64,000 bases of DNA from Streptomyces sp. AC1-42W. GTDB lineage: Bacteria; Actinomycetota; Actinomycetes; Streptomycetales; Streptomycetaceae. The stretch covers positions 2,294,001 through 2,358,000 of the forward strand of contig NZ_QKWY01000002.1 in assembly GCF_003248355.1 (NCBI RefSeq). The letters run 5' to 3'. The notes beneath the pieces are model-generated. The model did not search any database. It had not been told where the DNA came from and was given only the letters and a program-made list of their open reading frames with translations. Shown here one piece after another: positions 40,245-48,697 of this stretch. Made by a program: the position numbers and the translations under genes. Each line of letters begins with the position of its first letter. The stretch's first letter is position 1.

Positions 40245-42788
40245 ATGGGGCGCGGCAAACTTCGGATCTACCTCGGGGCGGCACCCGGCGTCGGCAAGAC
40301 GTACGCGATGCTCGCCGAGGCGCACCGGCGCGTCGAGCGGGGCACCGACTGCGTCGTCGCCTTCGTCGAACACCACGACCGGCCGCGCACCGAGACCATG
40401 CTGCACGGCCTGGAAACCGTGCCCCGCCGGGAGATGGAGCACCGCACGGCCCTGTTCACCGAGATGGACATCGACGCCGTCCTGGAGCGCGCCCCGGCCG
40501 TCGCCCTGGTGGACGAGCTCGCCCACACCAATGTGCCCGGCTCCCGCAACGCCAAGCGCTGGCAGGACGTCGAGGAACTCCTCCAGGCCGGCATCGACGT
40601 CGTCTCCACGGTCAACATCCAGCACCTGGAATCCCTGGGCGACGTCGTCGAGTCCATAACCGGCGTACGCCAGCGCGAGACCGTGCCCGACGAGGTCGTC
40701 CGCCGCGCCGACCAGCTCGAACTGGTCGACATGTCGCCCCAGGCCCTGCGCCGCCGCATGGCCCACGGCAACATCTACAAACCGGACCGGATCGACGCCT
40801 CCCTCTCCAACTACTTCCGCCCCGGCAACCTCACCGCCCTGCGCGAACTGGCTCTCCTCTGGGTCGCCGACCGGGTCGACGAATACCTCCAGCAGTACCG
40901 GGGCGAGCACAACATCCGCACCACCTGGCAGGCCCGCGAACGCATCGTCGTCGGCCTCACCGGGGGCCCCGAGGGCCGCACCCTCATCCGCCGCGCCGCG
41001 CGCATGGCGGCCAAGGGCTCCGGCAGCGAGATCCTCGCCGTCTACATCGCCCGCAGCGACGGACTGACCGCGGCCTCGCCCAAGGAGCTGACCGTCCAGC
41101 GCACCCTCGTCGAGGACCTGGGCGGCACCTTCCACCACGTCATCGGCGACGACATACCCTCCGCGCTCCTGGCCTTCGCGCGCGGCGTCAACGCCACCCA
41201 GATCGTCCTCGGCTCCAGCCGCCGCAAGACCTGGCAGTACATCTACGGACCCGGCGTCGGCGCCACCGTCGCACGCGAGTCCGGCACCGACCTCGACGTC
41301 CACATCGTCACCCACGGCGAGGTCGCCAAGGGCCGGGGCCTGCCCATGGCACGCGGCGCCCGCCTCGGCCGCGCCCGCATCATCTGGGGCTGGGCGGTCG
41401 GCGTCGGCGGCCCCGTCCTCCTCGCCGTCCTCCTCAAGGCCCTGGAGAGCGGTCCCGGCCTCGCCAACGACGTCCTGCTCTTCCTCTTCATGACCGTCGG
41501 CGCCGCCCTCATCGGCGGACTGCTGCCCGCCCTCGCCTCGGCCGCCGCCGGCTCGCTGCTCCTCAACTACTGGTTCACCCCGCCCACCCACACCCTCACC
41601 GTCCAGGACCCGGAGAACTTCGTCGCCATCGTGATCTTCTTCGCGGTGGCGGTCGCGGTGGCCTCCGTGGTGGATCTCGCGGCCCGCCGCACCCACCAGG
41701 CCGCCCGGCTGCGCGCGGAGGCCGAGATCCTGTCCTTCCTGGCCGGCAGCGTGCTGCGCGGTGAGACCACACTGCCCGCGCTCCTGGACCGGGTCCGCGA
41801 GACCTTCGGCATGGGCTCCGTCGCCCTGCTGGAGCGCAGCAGCGACGTCGATCCCTGGACCTGCGCCGGCAGCGTCGGCCCGGCCCCGGCCGCCCGGCCC
41901 GAGGACGCCGACGTGGACATGCCGGTCGGCGACCACATGGCGCTCGCCCTGACCGGCCGGGTGCTGCCCGCCGAGGACCGCCGGGTGCTCGGCGCGTTCG
42001 CCGCCCAGGCCGCCGTCGTCCTGGAACGCGAACGCCTGGTGGACGAGGCCGAGGAGGCCCGCAGACTCGCCGAGGGCAACCGCATCAGGACCGCGCTCCT
42101 GGCCGCCGTCAGCCATGACCTGCGCACCCCGCTCGCCGCGATCAAGGCCGCCGTCTCCTCCCTGCGCTCCGACGACGTCGCCTGGTCCGAGGACGACGAG
42201 GCGGAACTCCTCGAAGGCATCGAGGACGGCGCCGACCGCCTCGACCACCTCGTCGGCAACCTCCTGGACATGTCCCGCCTCCAGACCGGCACCGTCACCC
42301 CGCTCATCCGCGAGATCGACCTGGACGAGGTGGTGCCCATGGCCCTGGGCGGCGTCCCCGAGGACAGCGTCGACCTGGACATCCCCGAGACGCTGCCCAT
42401 GGTCGCCGTCGATCCCGGCCTCCTGGAGCGGGCCGTCGCCAACATCGTGGAGAACGCCGTCAAGTACAACCCCGACGGCGACCGCGTCACCGTGGCCGCC
42501 AGCGCGCACGGCGACCGCGTCGAACTCCGGGTCGCCGACCGGGGCCGGGGCGTTCCCGACGAGGGCAAGGAACGCATCTTCGAACCCTTCCAGCGCTACG
42601 GGGACGCCCCGCGCGGGTCCGGGGTCGGCCTCGGCCTCGCGGTCGCCCGCGGTTTCGCCGAATCCATGGGCGGCACGCTGGACGCCGAGGACACCCCCGG
42701 CGGCGGCCTCACCATGGTCCTCACCGTCAAGGCGGCACCCGGCCACGCCCCCGCCGCCCCCGGCCTGCCCGCGCGGGTCACCTCATGA
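40245..42788 (+). CDS. kdpD: K+-responsive sensor histidine kinase KdpD
   Basis: 847 residues from ATG 40245. Order: KdpD domain (Walker A GAAPGVGKTYAML), a universal-stress-like domain (~225-365, where c-di-AMP binds in S. aureus KdpD), four membrane segments (DUF4118, ~385-495), a GAF-like domain, HisKA with phospho-His about 624 (AVSHDLRTPLAAIKAAV), and HATPase (NIVENAVKYN; GVGLGLAVARGFAESMGG). It senses K+ limitation and phosphorylates KdpE. Start choice: in-frame TTG-type extension to 40131 is not supported. Confidence 0.95.
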   Translation: MGRGKLRIYLGAAPGVGKTYAMLAEAHRRVERGTDCVVAFVEHHDRPRTETMLHGLETVPRREMEHRTALFTEMDIDAVLERAPAVALVDELAHTNVPGSRNAKRWQDVEELLQAGIDVVSTVNIQHLESLGDVVESITGVRQRETVPDEVVRRADQLELVDMSPQALRRRMAHGNIYKPDRIDASLSNYFRPGNLTALRELALLWVADRVDEYLQQYRGEHNIRTTWQARERIVVGLTGGPEGRTLIRRAARMAAKGSGSEILAVYIARSDGLTAASPKELTVQRTLVEDLGGTFHHVIGDDIPSALLAFARGVNATQIVLGSSRRKTWQYIYGPGVGATVARESGTDLDVHIVTHGEVAKGRGLPMARGARLGRARIIWGWAVGVGGPVLLAVLLKALESGPGLANDVLLFLFMTVGAALIGGLLPALASAAAGSLLLNYWFTPPTHTLTVQDPENFVAIVIFFAVAVAVASVVDLAARRTHQAARLRAEAEILSFLAGSVLRGETTLPALLDRVRETFGMGSVALLERSSDVDPWTCAGSVGPAPAARPEDADVDMPVGDHMALALTGRVLPAEDRRVLGAFAAQAAVVLERERLVDEAEEARRLAEGNRIRTALLAAVSHDLRTPLAAIKAAVSSLRSDDVAWSEDDEAELLEGIEDGADRLDHLVGNLLDMSRLQTGTVTPLIREIDLDEVVPMALGGVPEDSVDLDIPETLPMVAVDPGLLERAVANIVENAVKYNPDGDRVTVAASAHGDRVELRVADRGRGVPDEGKERIFEPFQRYGDAPRGSGVGLGLAVARGFAESMGGTLDAEDTPGGGLTMVLTVKAAPGHAPAAPGLPARVTS

Positions 42789-42861
42789 CCGCGCGTCTCA
42801 CCCCATGACCGGCGGACCGCTCCGCGCAACGACGTACGCCCAGCAGAAAGGCAGGACCGCG

Positions 42862-43554
42862 ATGACCCGCGTGCTAGTGGTCGACGACGAGCCGCAGATC
42901 GTGCGTGCCCTCGTGATCAACCTGAAGGCGCGCAAGTACGAGGTGGACGCCGCGCCAGACGGGGCCACCGCCCTCCAGCTCGCCGCCGCCCGCCACCCCG
43001 ACGTCGTCGTCCTGGACCTCGGGCTGCCCGACATGGACGGCGTGGACGTGATCCGGGGCCTGCGCGGCTGGACCCGCGTCCCGATCCTGGTGCTCTCGGC
43101 CCGCCACACCTCCGACGAGAAGGTCGAGGCGCTGGACGCGGGGGCCGACGACTACGTGACCAAGCCGTTCGGCATGGACGAGCTGCTGGCCAGGCTGCGG
43201 GCCGCGGTGCGCCGGGCGGAGCCGGTCGGGCCGGGCGGCGGGGACCAGGCCGTCGTCGTGGAGACCGCGGGCTTCACCGTCGACCTGGCCGCCAAGAAGG
43301 TCCACCGCGACGGCCGCGACGTACGGCTCACCCCCACCGAGTGGCATCTGCTGGAGGTCCTGGTCCGCAACGGCGGCCGGCTCGTCAGCCAGCGCCAGCT
43401 CCTCCAGGAGGTCTGGGGCCCCTCGTACGGCACCGAGACCAACTATCTGCGGGTCTACATGGCCCAGCTGCGGCGCAAGCTGGAGGCCGATCCCTCCCAT
43501 CCCCGCCACTTCGTCACCGAGCCCGGCATGGGTTACCGCTTCGAGCGCGCCTGA
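42862..43554 (+). CDS. kdpE: response regulator KdpE
   Basis: 230 residues from ATG 42862 with AAAGGCAGG upstream. Receiver phosphoacceptor Asp52 (VVVLDLGLPDMDG), TKPFGMDELLARLR, then an OmpR-type winged helix (LTPTEWHLLEVLVRNGGRLVSQRQLLQEVWG; YLRVYMAQLRRKLEADPSHP). It should bind the four phased repeats in front of kdpF and switch on kdp when K+ is low; binding there is inferred. Confidence 0.95.
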   Translation: MTRVLVVDDEPQIVRALVINLKARKYEVDAAPDGATALQLAAARHPDVVVLDLGLPDMDGVDVIRGLRGWTRVPILVLSARHTSDEKVEALDAGADDYVTKPFGMDELLARLRAAVRRAEPVGPGGGDQAVVVETAGFTVDLAAKKVHRDGRDVRLTPTEWHLLEVLVRNGGRLVSQRQLLQEVWGPSYGTETNYLRVYMAQLRRKLEADPSHPRHFVTEPGMGYRFERA

Positions 43555-43651
43555 AACCGCCGGCCGCCCCCGAGACGGCCGCGCACAGTCCTTCGTTCGA
43601 GTGAGACGGCGGCCACCCGCCACGCGCCCGCGGGACCGGTACCCTTCGGGT

Positions 43652-44068
43652 ATGAGTGCTGTTCCCCGATCCGAGAAGCCCCACAAGGGCGACCGGCCGT
43701 CCGGGCGCTTCCGCCGGATGCTGGACCGGCTTTCCAGCTCCCAGCAGGACCTGGAGTGCGAGGAGCTGGAGGAGGACACGCAGGCATCGGGGTGCACCCG
43801 CATCTCCGAGTGCACCGACCGCCAGATCGTCAAGGTGACTGGTACCTTGCGGACGGTCACCCTGCGGCCGCGCGCCGGAGTGCCCGCCCTGGAGGCGGAG
43901 CTCTTCGACGGCACCGCGCCGCTCGACGTGGTCTGGCTCGGCCGCCGCTCCATCGTGGGCATAGAACCGGGCCGCAAGCTCATCGCCTCCGGCCGGATCG
44001 CCATGAGCCACGGCCGCCGGGTGCTGTTCAACCCCAAATACGAACTCCGACCGCTCGGCAAGGAGTAG
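43652..44068 (+). CDS. OB-fold nucleic-acid-binding domain protein
   Basis: 138 residues from ATG 43652. The C-terminal two thirds form an OB-fold like the RecG/tRNA-anticodon type (RQIVKVTGTLRTVTLRPRAGVPALEAELFDGTAPLDVVWLG, ending NPKYELRPLG). TACCCT lies 6 bases before the ATG and there is no ribosome site, so a leaderless start is possible. It is 3 bases from the DUF3159 gene, with which it usually pairs in actinobacteria. No role is established. Confidence 0.85.
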   Translation: MSAVPRSEKPHKGDRPSGRFRRMLDRLSSSQQDLECEELEEDTQASGCTRISECTDRQIVKVTGTLRTVTLRPRAGVPALEAELFDGTAPLDVVWLGRRSIVGIEPGRKLIASGRIAMSHGRRVLFNPKYELRPLGKE

Positions 44069-44071
44069 CCG

Positions 44072-44824
44072 GTGACGTCTCTCGACAAGCCGACGTCCGA
44101 CACGGACCGCACCACCGACCAGCAGGACGCCGACAGCAGGGCGGTCACCGAGGCCGCCCTCTTCGAGGCGTTCGGCGGCGTGAGGGGCATGGTGGAGACG
44201 GTCCTGCCCGGACTGCTCTTCGTCACGATCTTCACCATCGACAAGAACCTCACCAACTCGGCCATCGCGGCCGTCGCGGTGTCGCTGGTGCTGTTCGCCG
44301 TGCGGCTCATCCGCAAGGACACCGTCAAGCACGCCTTCAGCGGCGTCTTCGGCGTGGCCTTCGGTGTGGTCTTCGCCAAGATGACGGGCAACGCCAAGGA
44401 CTTCTACCTGCCGGGCATGCTCTACACCCTCGGCCTCGCCGCGGCGTACCTGGTCACCGCGGCCGCCGGACTGCCCCTGATCGGCCTCATCCTGGGCCCG
44501 GTCTTCAAGGAGAACCTCTCCTGGCGCACCCGTAACCCCGGCCGCAAGAAGGCGTACGTCAAGGCCAGCTACGCCTGGGGGCTGATCCTCCTCGCCAAGT
44601 CGGCGGTCCTCTTCCCGCTGTACTGGTGGGCCGACACCACCCAGCTCGGCTGGGTCCTGGTCGCCCTCAAGATCCCGCCGTTCCTGCTCGCCGTCTACCT
44701 GACCTGGGTGTTCCTCGCCAAGGCGCCGCCGCCCATCGACGTCTTCGCCGAGATGGAGGCGGAGGAGGAGGCCGAGAAGGCCCGCAAGGCCGCCGCCGAA
44801 GCCGCCCGGAGCCAGGACGCCTGA
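44072..44824 (+). CDS. DUF3159 family integral membrane protein
   Basis: 250 residues from GTG 44072. Six or so hydrophobic segments between ~45 and ~215 (LPGLLFVTIFTIDKNL; AIAAVAVSLVLFAVRLI; WVLVALKIPPFLLAVYLTWVFL), with an acidic/basic helical tail. The family is actinobacterial and often adjacent to TrkA-type K+ channel regulators, as here. That association suggests, but does not show, a link to ion homeostasis. Confidence 0.85.
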   Translation: MTSLDKPTSDTDRTTDQQDADSRAVTEAALFEAFGGVRGMVETVLPGLLFVTIFTIDKNLTNSAIAAVAVSLVLFAVRLIRKDTVKHAFSGVFGVAFGVVFAKMTGNAKDFYLPGMLYTLGLAAAYLVTAAAGLPLIGLILGPVFKENLSWRTRNPGRKKAYVKASYAWGLILLAKSAVLFPLYWWADTTQLGWVLVALKIPPFLLAVYLTWVFLAKAPPPIDVFAEMEAEEEAEKARKAAAEAARSQDA

Positions 44825-44834
44825 CGCTCATGGA

Positions 44835-44867
44835 AAGGGGCCCGTCACCACCGGTGACGGGCCCCTT
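44835..44867. terminator. bidirectional terminator between DUF3159 and TrkA-type genes
   Basis: Perfect 15-bp stem AAGGGGCCCGTCACC/GGTGACGGGCCCCTT around ACC, with A and T runs on the proper sides. Confidence 0.85.
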
Positions 44868-44875
44868 CCGCGTAC

Positions 44876-45553
44876 TCAGTCCTCCGGATCGCCCCGGCGC
44901 ACCGACAGCAGATCCTCCAACTGCTCCTCGCGCGCCTGCGCGGCCACGAACAGCAGCTCGTCACCCGCCTCCAGGCTCTCCTCCGGGCTCGGCGTCAGCA
45001 CCCGCTGACCCCGGATGATCGTCACCAGCGAGGTGTCCTCCGGCCAGGCGACGTCCCCGACCTGCGTACCCGCGAGCGCCGACTCCGGCGGCAGCGTCAG
45101 CTCCACCAGGTTCGCGTCGCCGTGGCTGAAGCGCAGCAGCCGGACCAGATCGCCGACACTCACCGCCTCCTCGACCAGCGCCGACATCAGACGCGGCGTG
45201 GAGACCGCCACATCGACGCCCCACGCCTCGTTGAACAGCCACTCGTTCTTCGGATTGTTCACCCGCGCGACGACGCGCGGCACGCCGTACTCGGTCTTCG
45301 CCAGCAGCGAGACGACCAGGTTCACCTTGTCGTCACCCGTCGCCGCGATCACGACGTTGCAGCGCTGCAGCGCCGCCTCGTCCAGCGACGTGATCTCACA
45401 GGCGTCCGCCAGCAGCCACTCGGCCATCGGCACCCGCTCCACCGAGATGGCGGTCGGCGCCTTGTCCACGAGCAGCACCTCGTGCCCGTTCTCCAGCAGC
45501 TCGCCCGCGATGGAACGCCCCACCGCACCGGCCCCGGCAATCGCGACACGCAT
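44876..45553 (-). CDS. TrkA/KtrA-type K+ transport regulator (second of pair)
   Basis: 225 residues from ATG 45553. RCK_N domain with the nucleotide-binding GAGAVGRSIAGELLENGHEVLLVDK, then an RCK_C domain (~145-215: LVELTLPPESALAGTQVGDVAWPEDTSLVTIIRGQRVLTPSPEESLEAGDELLFVA). Such rings gate K+ channels with NAD(H)/ATP. The RCK_C domain binds c-di-AMP in several Gram-positives. It overlaps the stop of its paralogue, so the two are made together, perhaps as a heteromer. No Trk/Ktr membrane subunit is adjacent; the KimA-like gene across the intergenic region may be the client. Confidence 0.92.
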   Translation of the reverse strand: MRVAIAGAGAVGRSIAGELLENGHEVLLVDKAPTAISVERVPMAEWLLADACEITSLDEAALQRCNVVIAATGDDKVNLVVSLLAKTEYGVPRVVARVNNPKNEWLFNEAWGVDVAVSTPRLMSALVEEAVSVGDLVRLLRFSHGDANLVELTLPPESALAGTQVGDVAWPEDTSLVTIIRGQRVLTPSPEESLEAGDELLFVAAQAREEQLEDLLSVRRGDPED

Positions 45554-46221
45554 CAGTGACCGCCCTCCTCGGGGCCCTCGGCGAAGGCCGCCTCGACCTT
45601 CGCGATCTCGTCCGTACGCATCATCACGTGGACGAGGTCGCCCTCCTGGAGCACCGTCTGCGACGACGGCAGCATGGCCTCGCCCAACCGGGTGAGGAAG
45701 GCGACGCGTACGCCCGTCTCCTCCTGGAGCGTGCTGATCTTGTGGCCGATCCAGGACGGGGTCGTATGCACCTCCGCGAGCTGCACCCCGCCGCTCGGGT
45801 CGCGCCACAGCGGCTCCGCGCCCGAGGGCAGCAGCCGGCGCAGCATCTGGTCCGCCGTCCAGCGCACGGTGGCGACCGTCGGAATGCCCAGGCGCTGGTA
45901 CACCTCGGCCCGCCGCGGGTCGTAGATCCGGGCCGCCACGTTCTCGATGCCGAACATCTCGCGCGCCACCCGGGCCGCGATGATGTTGGAGTTGTCGCCG
46001 CTGCTCACCGCGGCGAACGCGCCGGCCTCCTCGATCCCCGCGTCCCGCAGGGTGTCCTGGTCGAATCCGACCCCGGTGACGCGGCGTCCGCCGAAGCCGG
46101 AGCCGAGGCGCCGGAACGCCGTGGGGTCCCGGTCGATGACGGCGACCGTGTGCCCCTGCTGCTCCAGGGTCTGCGCGAGAGCGGCTCCCACTCGCCCGCA
46201 GCCCATGATGACGATGTGCAC
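45553..46221 (-). CDS. TrkA/KtrA-type K+ transport regulator (first of pair)
   Basis: 222 residues from ATG 46221. RCK_N domain with MGCGRVGAALAQTLEQQGHTVAVIDRD; then an RCK_C domain near the C terminus (LAEVHTTPSWIGHKISTLQEETGVRVAFLTRLGEAML ... LQEGDLVHVMMR). It is the leading gene of a two-gene operon and lies divergent from the KimA-like importer, sharing its upstream region. Two RCK proteins in tandem are usual in actinobacteria (CeoBC/TrkAB). Confidence 0.92.
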   Translation of the reverse strand: MHIVIMGCGRVGAALAQTLEQQGHTVAVIDRDPTAFRRLGSGFGGRRVTGVGFDQDTLRDAGIEEAGAFAAVSSGDNSNIIAARVAREMFGIENVAARIYDPRRAEVYQRLGIPTVATVRWTADQMLRRLLPSGAEPLWRDPSGGVQLAEVHTTPSWIGHKISTLQEETGVRVAFLTRLGEAMLPSSQTVLQEGDLVHVMMRTDEIAKVEAAFAEGPEEGGH

Positions 46222-46531
46222 CTTGCGCCTACCTCGCAGTCCTGGTCTTCCGGCTGACCTGCGAAAACACCCTGCTCACACTCTTTCCTCGGCTGGCCGG
46301 GCAAACAACGGGGCAACGGGGTGCCCCGTCGCCCGGCATTGAGCTTATGCCGGGCCCGTCGCGGCGCCTCATCCGAGTGGCCCCCTCGCGCGGCGGAGCC
46401 GGGCGGCGGGCGGGCGCGGCGCAAGGATCGCGTTAAGGATTCCGCGGCGTTTCCGGCCGAGCGCAGGAGATTGGCGGGCCACGCACGTCAGGCGGGGGCG
46501 GGCTCCATACGGAACCCTTACGATCCTCAGC
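46222..46531. other. divergent region between TrkA-type genes and the KimA-like gene
   Basis: 310 bases with no gene. TACGAT at 46519-46524 stands 7 bases before the GTG of the rightward gene, which has no ribosome site, so transcription may begin at the start codon. The conserved blocks of a c-di-AMP riboswitch are not present here. Confidence 0.5.
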
Positions 46532-48583
46532 GTGTCCAAACTGACCGACGTGCCCAAACGGATTCTGATCGGGCGGGCGCTGCGCAGCGACAAGCTGGGG
46601 GAGACGCTCCTCCCCAAGCGCATCGCCCTCCCCGTCTTCGCGTCCGACCCGCTGTCCTCGGTGGCGTACGCACCCGGAGAAGTCCTTCTGGTGCTGTCCA
46701 TCGCGGGCGTGTCGGCGTACCACTTCAGTCCCTGGATCGCCGTCGCGGTCGTCGTCCTGATGTTCACGGTGGTCGCCTCCTACCGGCAGAACGTGCACGC
46801 CTACCCCAGCGGCGGCGGCGACTACGAGGTCGCCACCACCAACCTGGGGCCCAAGGCCGGGCTGACCGTGGCCAGCGCCCTGCTGGTCGACTACGTGCTG
46901 ACCGTCGCCGTGTCGATCGCCTCCGGCGTGGAGAACCTGGGCTCCGCGATCCCCTTCGTCGTCGAGCACAAGACGGCGTGCGCGGTCGCGGCCATCGTGC
47001 TGCTGACCCTGATGAACCTGCGCGGGGTCAAGGAGTCCGGCAAGCTCTTCGCCATCCCCACGTACCTCTTCGTGGCCGGCGTCTTCATCATGCTCCTGTG
47101 GGGCGCCTTCCGCGGGCTCGTCCTCGGCGACACCATGCACGCCCCCACCTCCGGCTACACCATCAAGGCCGAGCACCAGGGGCTGGCCGGCTTCGCGCTG
47201 GTCTTCCTGCTGCTGCGCGCCTTCTCCTCCGGCTGTGCGGCGCTCACCGGCGTCGAGGCGATCAGCAACGGCGTACCCGCGTTCCGCAAGCCGAAGAGCA
47301 AGAACGCCGCGACCACGCTGGCGATGATGGGCCTGCTGGCCGTCACCATGTTCTGCGGCATCATCGCGCTGGCCATGGCCACCGACGTCAAGATGGCCGA
47401 GAACCCGGCGAAGGACCTGATCAGCGACGGCCGGCCGGTCGGCTCCGGCTTCGTCCAGGACCCGGTCATCTCCCAGGTCGCCGCCGCGGTCTTCGGCGAC
47501 GGCACGTTCTTCTTCGTGATCCTCGCCGCTGCCACCGCCCTCGTCCTCTTCCTCGCCGCGAACACCGCGTACAACGGCTTCCCGCTGCTCGGCTCGATCC
47601 TCGCCCAGGACCGCTACCTGCCCCGCCAGCTGCACACCCGCGGTGACCGGCTCGCCTTCTCCAACGGCATCGTGCTGCTGGCCGGCGCGGCGATCGCGCT
47701 GGTGGTCGTCTACGGCGCCGACTCGACCCGCCTCATCCAGCTGTACATCGTCGGCGTGTTCGTCTCCTTCACGCTCAGCCAGACGGGCATGGTCCGGCAC
47801 TGGAACCGCCATCTCGCCGTCGAGAAGGACCAGGCCAAGCGCCGCCGCATGATCCGCTCCCGCGCGATCAACACCTTCGGCGCCTTCTTCACCGGTCTGG
47901 TGCTCGTCGTCGTCCTCGCCACCAAGTTCACCCACGGCGCCTGGGTGGCGCTGCTCGGCATGGTGATCTTCTACGGCACGATGACCGCGATCCGTAAGCA
48001 CTACGACCGGGTCGCCGAGGAGATCGCCGCCGACGAGACGTCACCGGACGAGTCGATCCGCCCCTCGCGGGTCCACGCCATCGTCCTGGTCTCCAAGCTC
48101 CACCGCCCCACCCTGCGCGCCCTGGCCTACGCCAAGCTGATCCGTACGGACCATCTGGAGGCGCTCTCCATCAGCGTGGACGCGGCCGAGACGAAGGCCC
48201 TGCGGGAGGACTGGGAGCGGCGCGGCATCAACGTGCCGCTGAAGATCCTCGACTCGCCGTACCGCGAGGTGACCCGCCCGGTCATCGAGTACGTCAAGGG
48301 CCTGCGCCGGGAGAGCCCGCGCGACGTCGTGAGCGTGTACATCCCGGAGTACGTCGTCGGCCACTGGTACGAGCATCTGCTGCACAACCAGAGCGCCCTG
48401 CGGCTCAAGGGCCGGCTGCTCTTCACACCCGGTGTGATGGTCACCTCGGTCCCGTACCAGTTGGAGTCCTCCGAGGCGGCCAAGAAGCGCGCCCGCAAGC
48501 GCGCCAACTGGTCGGCTCCGGGCTCGGTACGCCGGGGACCGGTGGAGCGCCGGAACTCCAAGGAGCCGACGCCCAAGGTGTGA
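46532..48583 (+). CDS. kimA: KimA-like K+ importer (APC superfamily)
   Basis: 683 residues from GTG 46532. About twelve membrane segments in residues ~35-480 and a ~180-residue soluble C-terminal domain. Several blocks match, from memory, B. subtilis KimA (formerly YdaO): SDPLSSVAYAPGEVLLVL, YPSGGGDYEVATTNLG, LLVDYILTVAVSI-like LLVDYVLTVAVSIASG, LLRAFSSGCAALTGVEAISNGVPAF and LAANTAYNGFPLL. KimA imports K+ with protons at low external K+ and is inhibited by c-di-AMP. Annotation pipelines usually call this simply an amino-acid permease. The context of TrkA and kdp genes supports the K+ assignment. Confidence 0.8.
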   Translation: MSKLTDVPKRILIGRALRSDKLGETLLPKRIALPVFASDPLSSVAYAPGEVLLVLSIAGVSAYHFSPWIAVAVVVLMFTVVASYRQNVHAYPSGGGDYEVATTNLGPKAGLTVASALLVDYVLTVAVSIASGVENLGSAIPFVVEHKTACAVAAIVLLTLMNLRGVKESGKLFAIPTYLFVAGVFIMLLWGAFRGLVLGDTMHAPTSGYTIKAEHQGLAGFALVFLLLRAFSSGCAALTGVEAISNGVPAFRKPKSKNAATTLAMMGLLAVTMFCGIIALAMATDVKMAENPAKDLISDGRPVGSGFVQDPVISQVAAAVFGDGTFFFVILAAATALVLFLAANTAYNGFPLLGSILAQDRYLPRQLHTRGDRLAFSNGIVLLAGAAIALVVVYGADSTRLIQLYIVGVFVSFTLSQTGMVRHWNRHLAVEKDQAKRRRMIRSRAINTFGAFFTGLVLVVVLATKFTHGAWVALLGMVIFYGTMTAIRKHYDRVAEEIAADETSPDESIRPSRVHAIVLVSKLHRPTLRALAYAKLIRTDHLEALSISVDAAETKALREDWERRGINVPLKILDSPYREVTRPVIEYVKGLRRESPRDVVSVYIPEYVVGHWYEHLLHNQSALRLKGRLLFTPGVMVTSVPYQLESSEAAKKRARKRANWSAPGSVRRGPVERRNSKEPTPKV

Positions 48584-48697
48584 GGGGCCGAGGCGGGGGA
48601 GCCGTCCGTGGTCGGCGGCCCGGCCACACCCACGTAGACTCGTAGGTTGTCGTCCGGCCGCCGGCCGTCCCCCTTCCCTCCCTGGAGCCATCCCCTC

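Noticed and set aside
36620..40258. 1212-codon open frame antisense to kdpB and kdpC
   Set aside because: It mirrors kdpB and kdpC, whose motifs are unmistakable; composition is that of a shadow frame.
46222..46531. Second c-di-AMP riboswitch before the KimA-like gene
   Set aside because: The conserved GGGTGAATC and CCGTCAGCTAACC blocks are absent, and the promoter appears to lie too close to the start codon.
48647..48697. Longer start for the RNA methyltransferase
   Set aside because: The extra 17 residues are proline/serine-rich and precede the GGAG site; ATG 48698 fits the family start.
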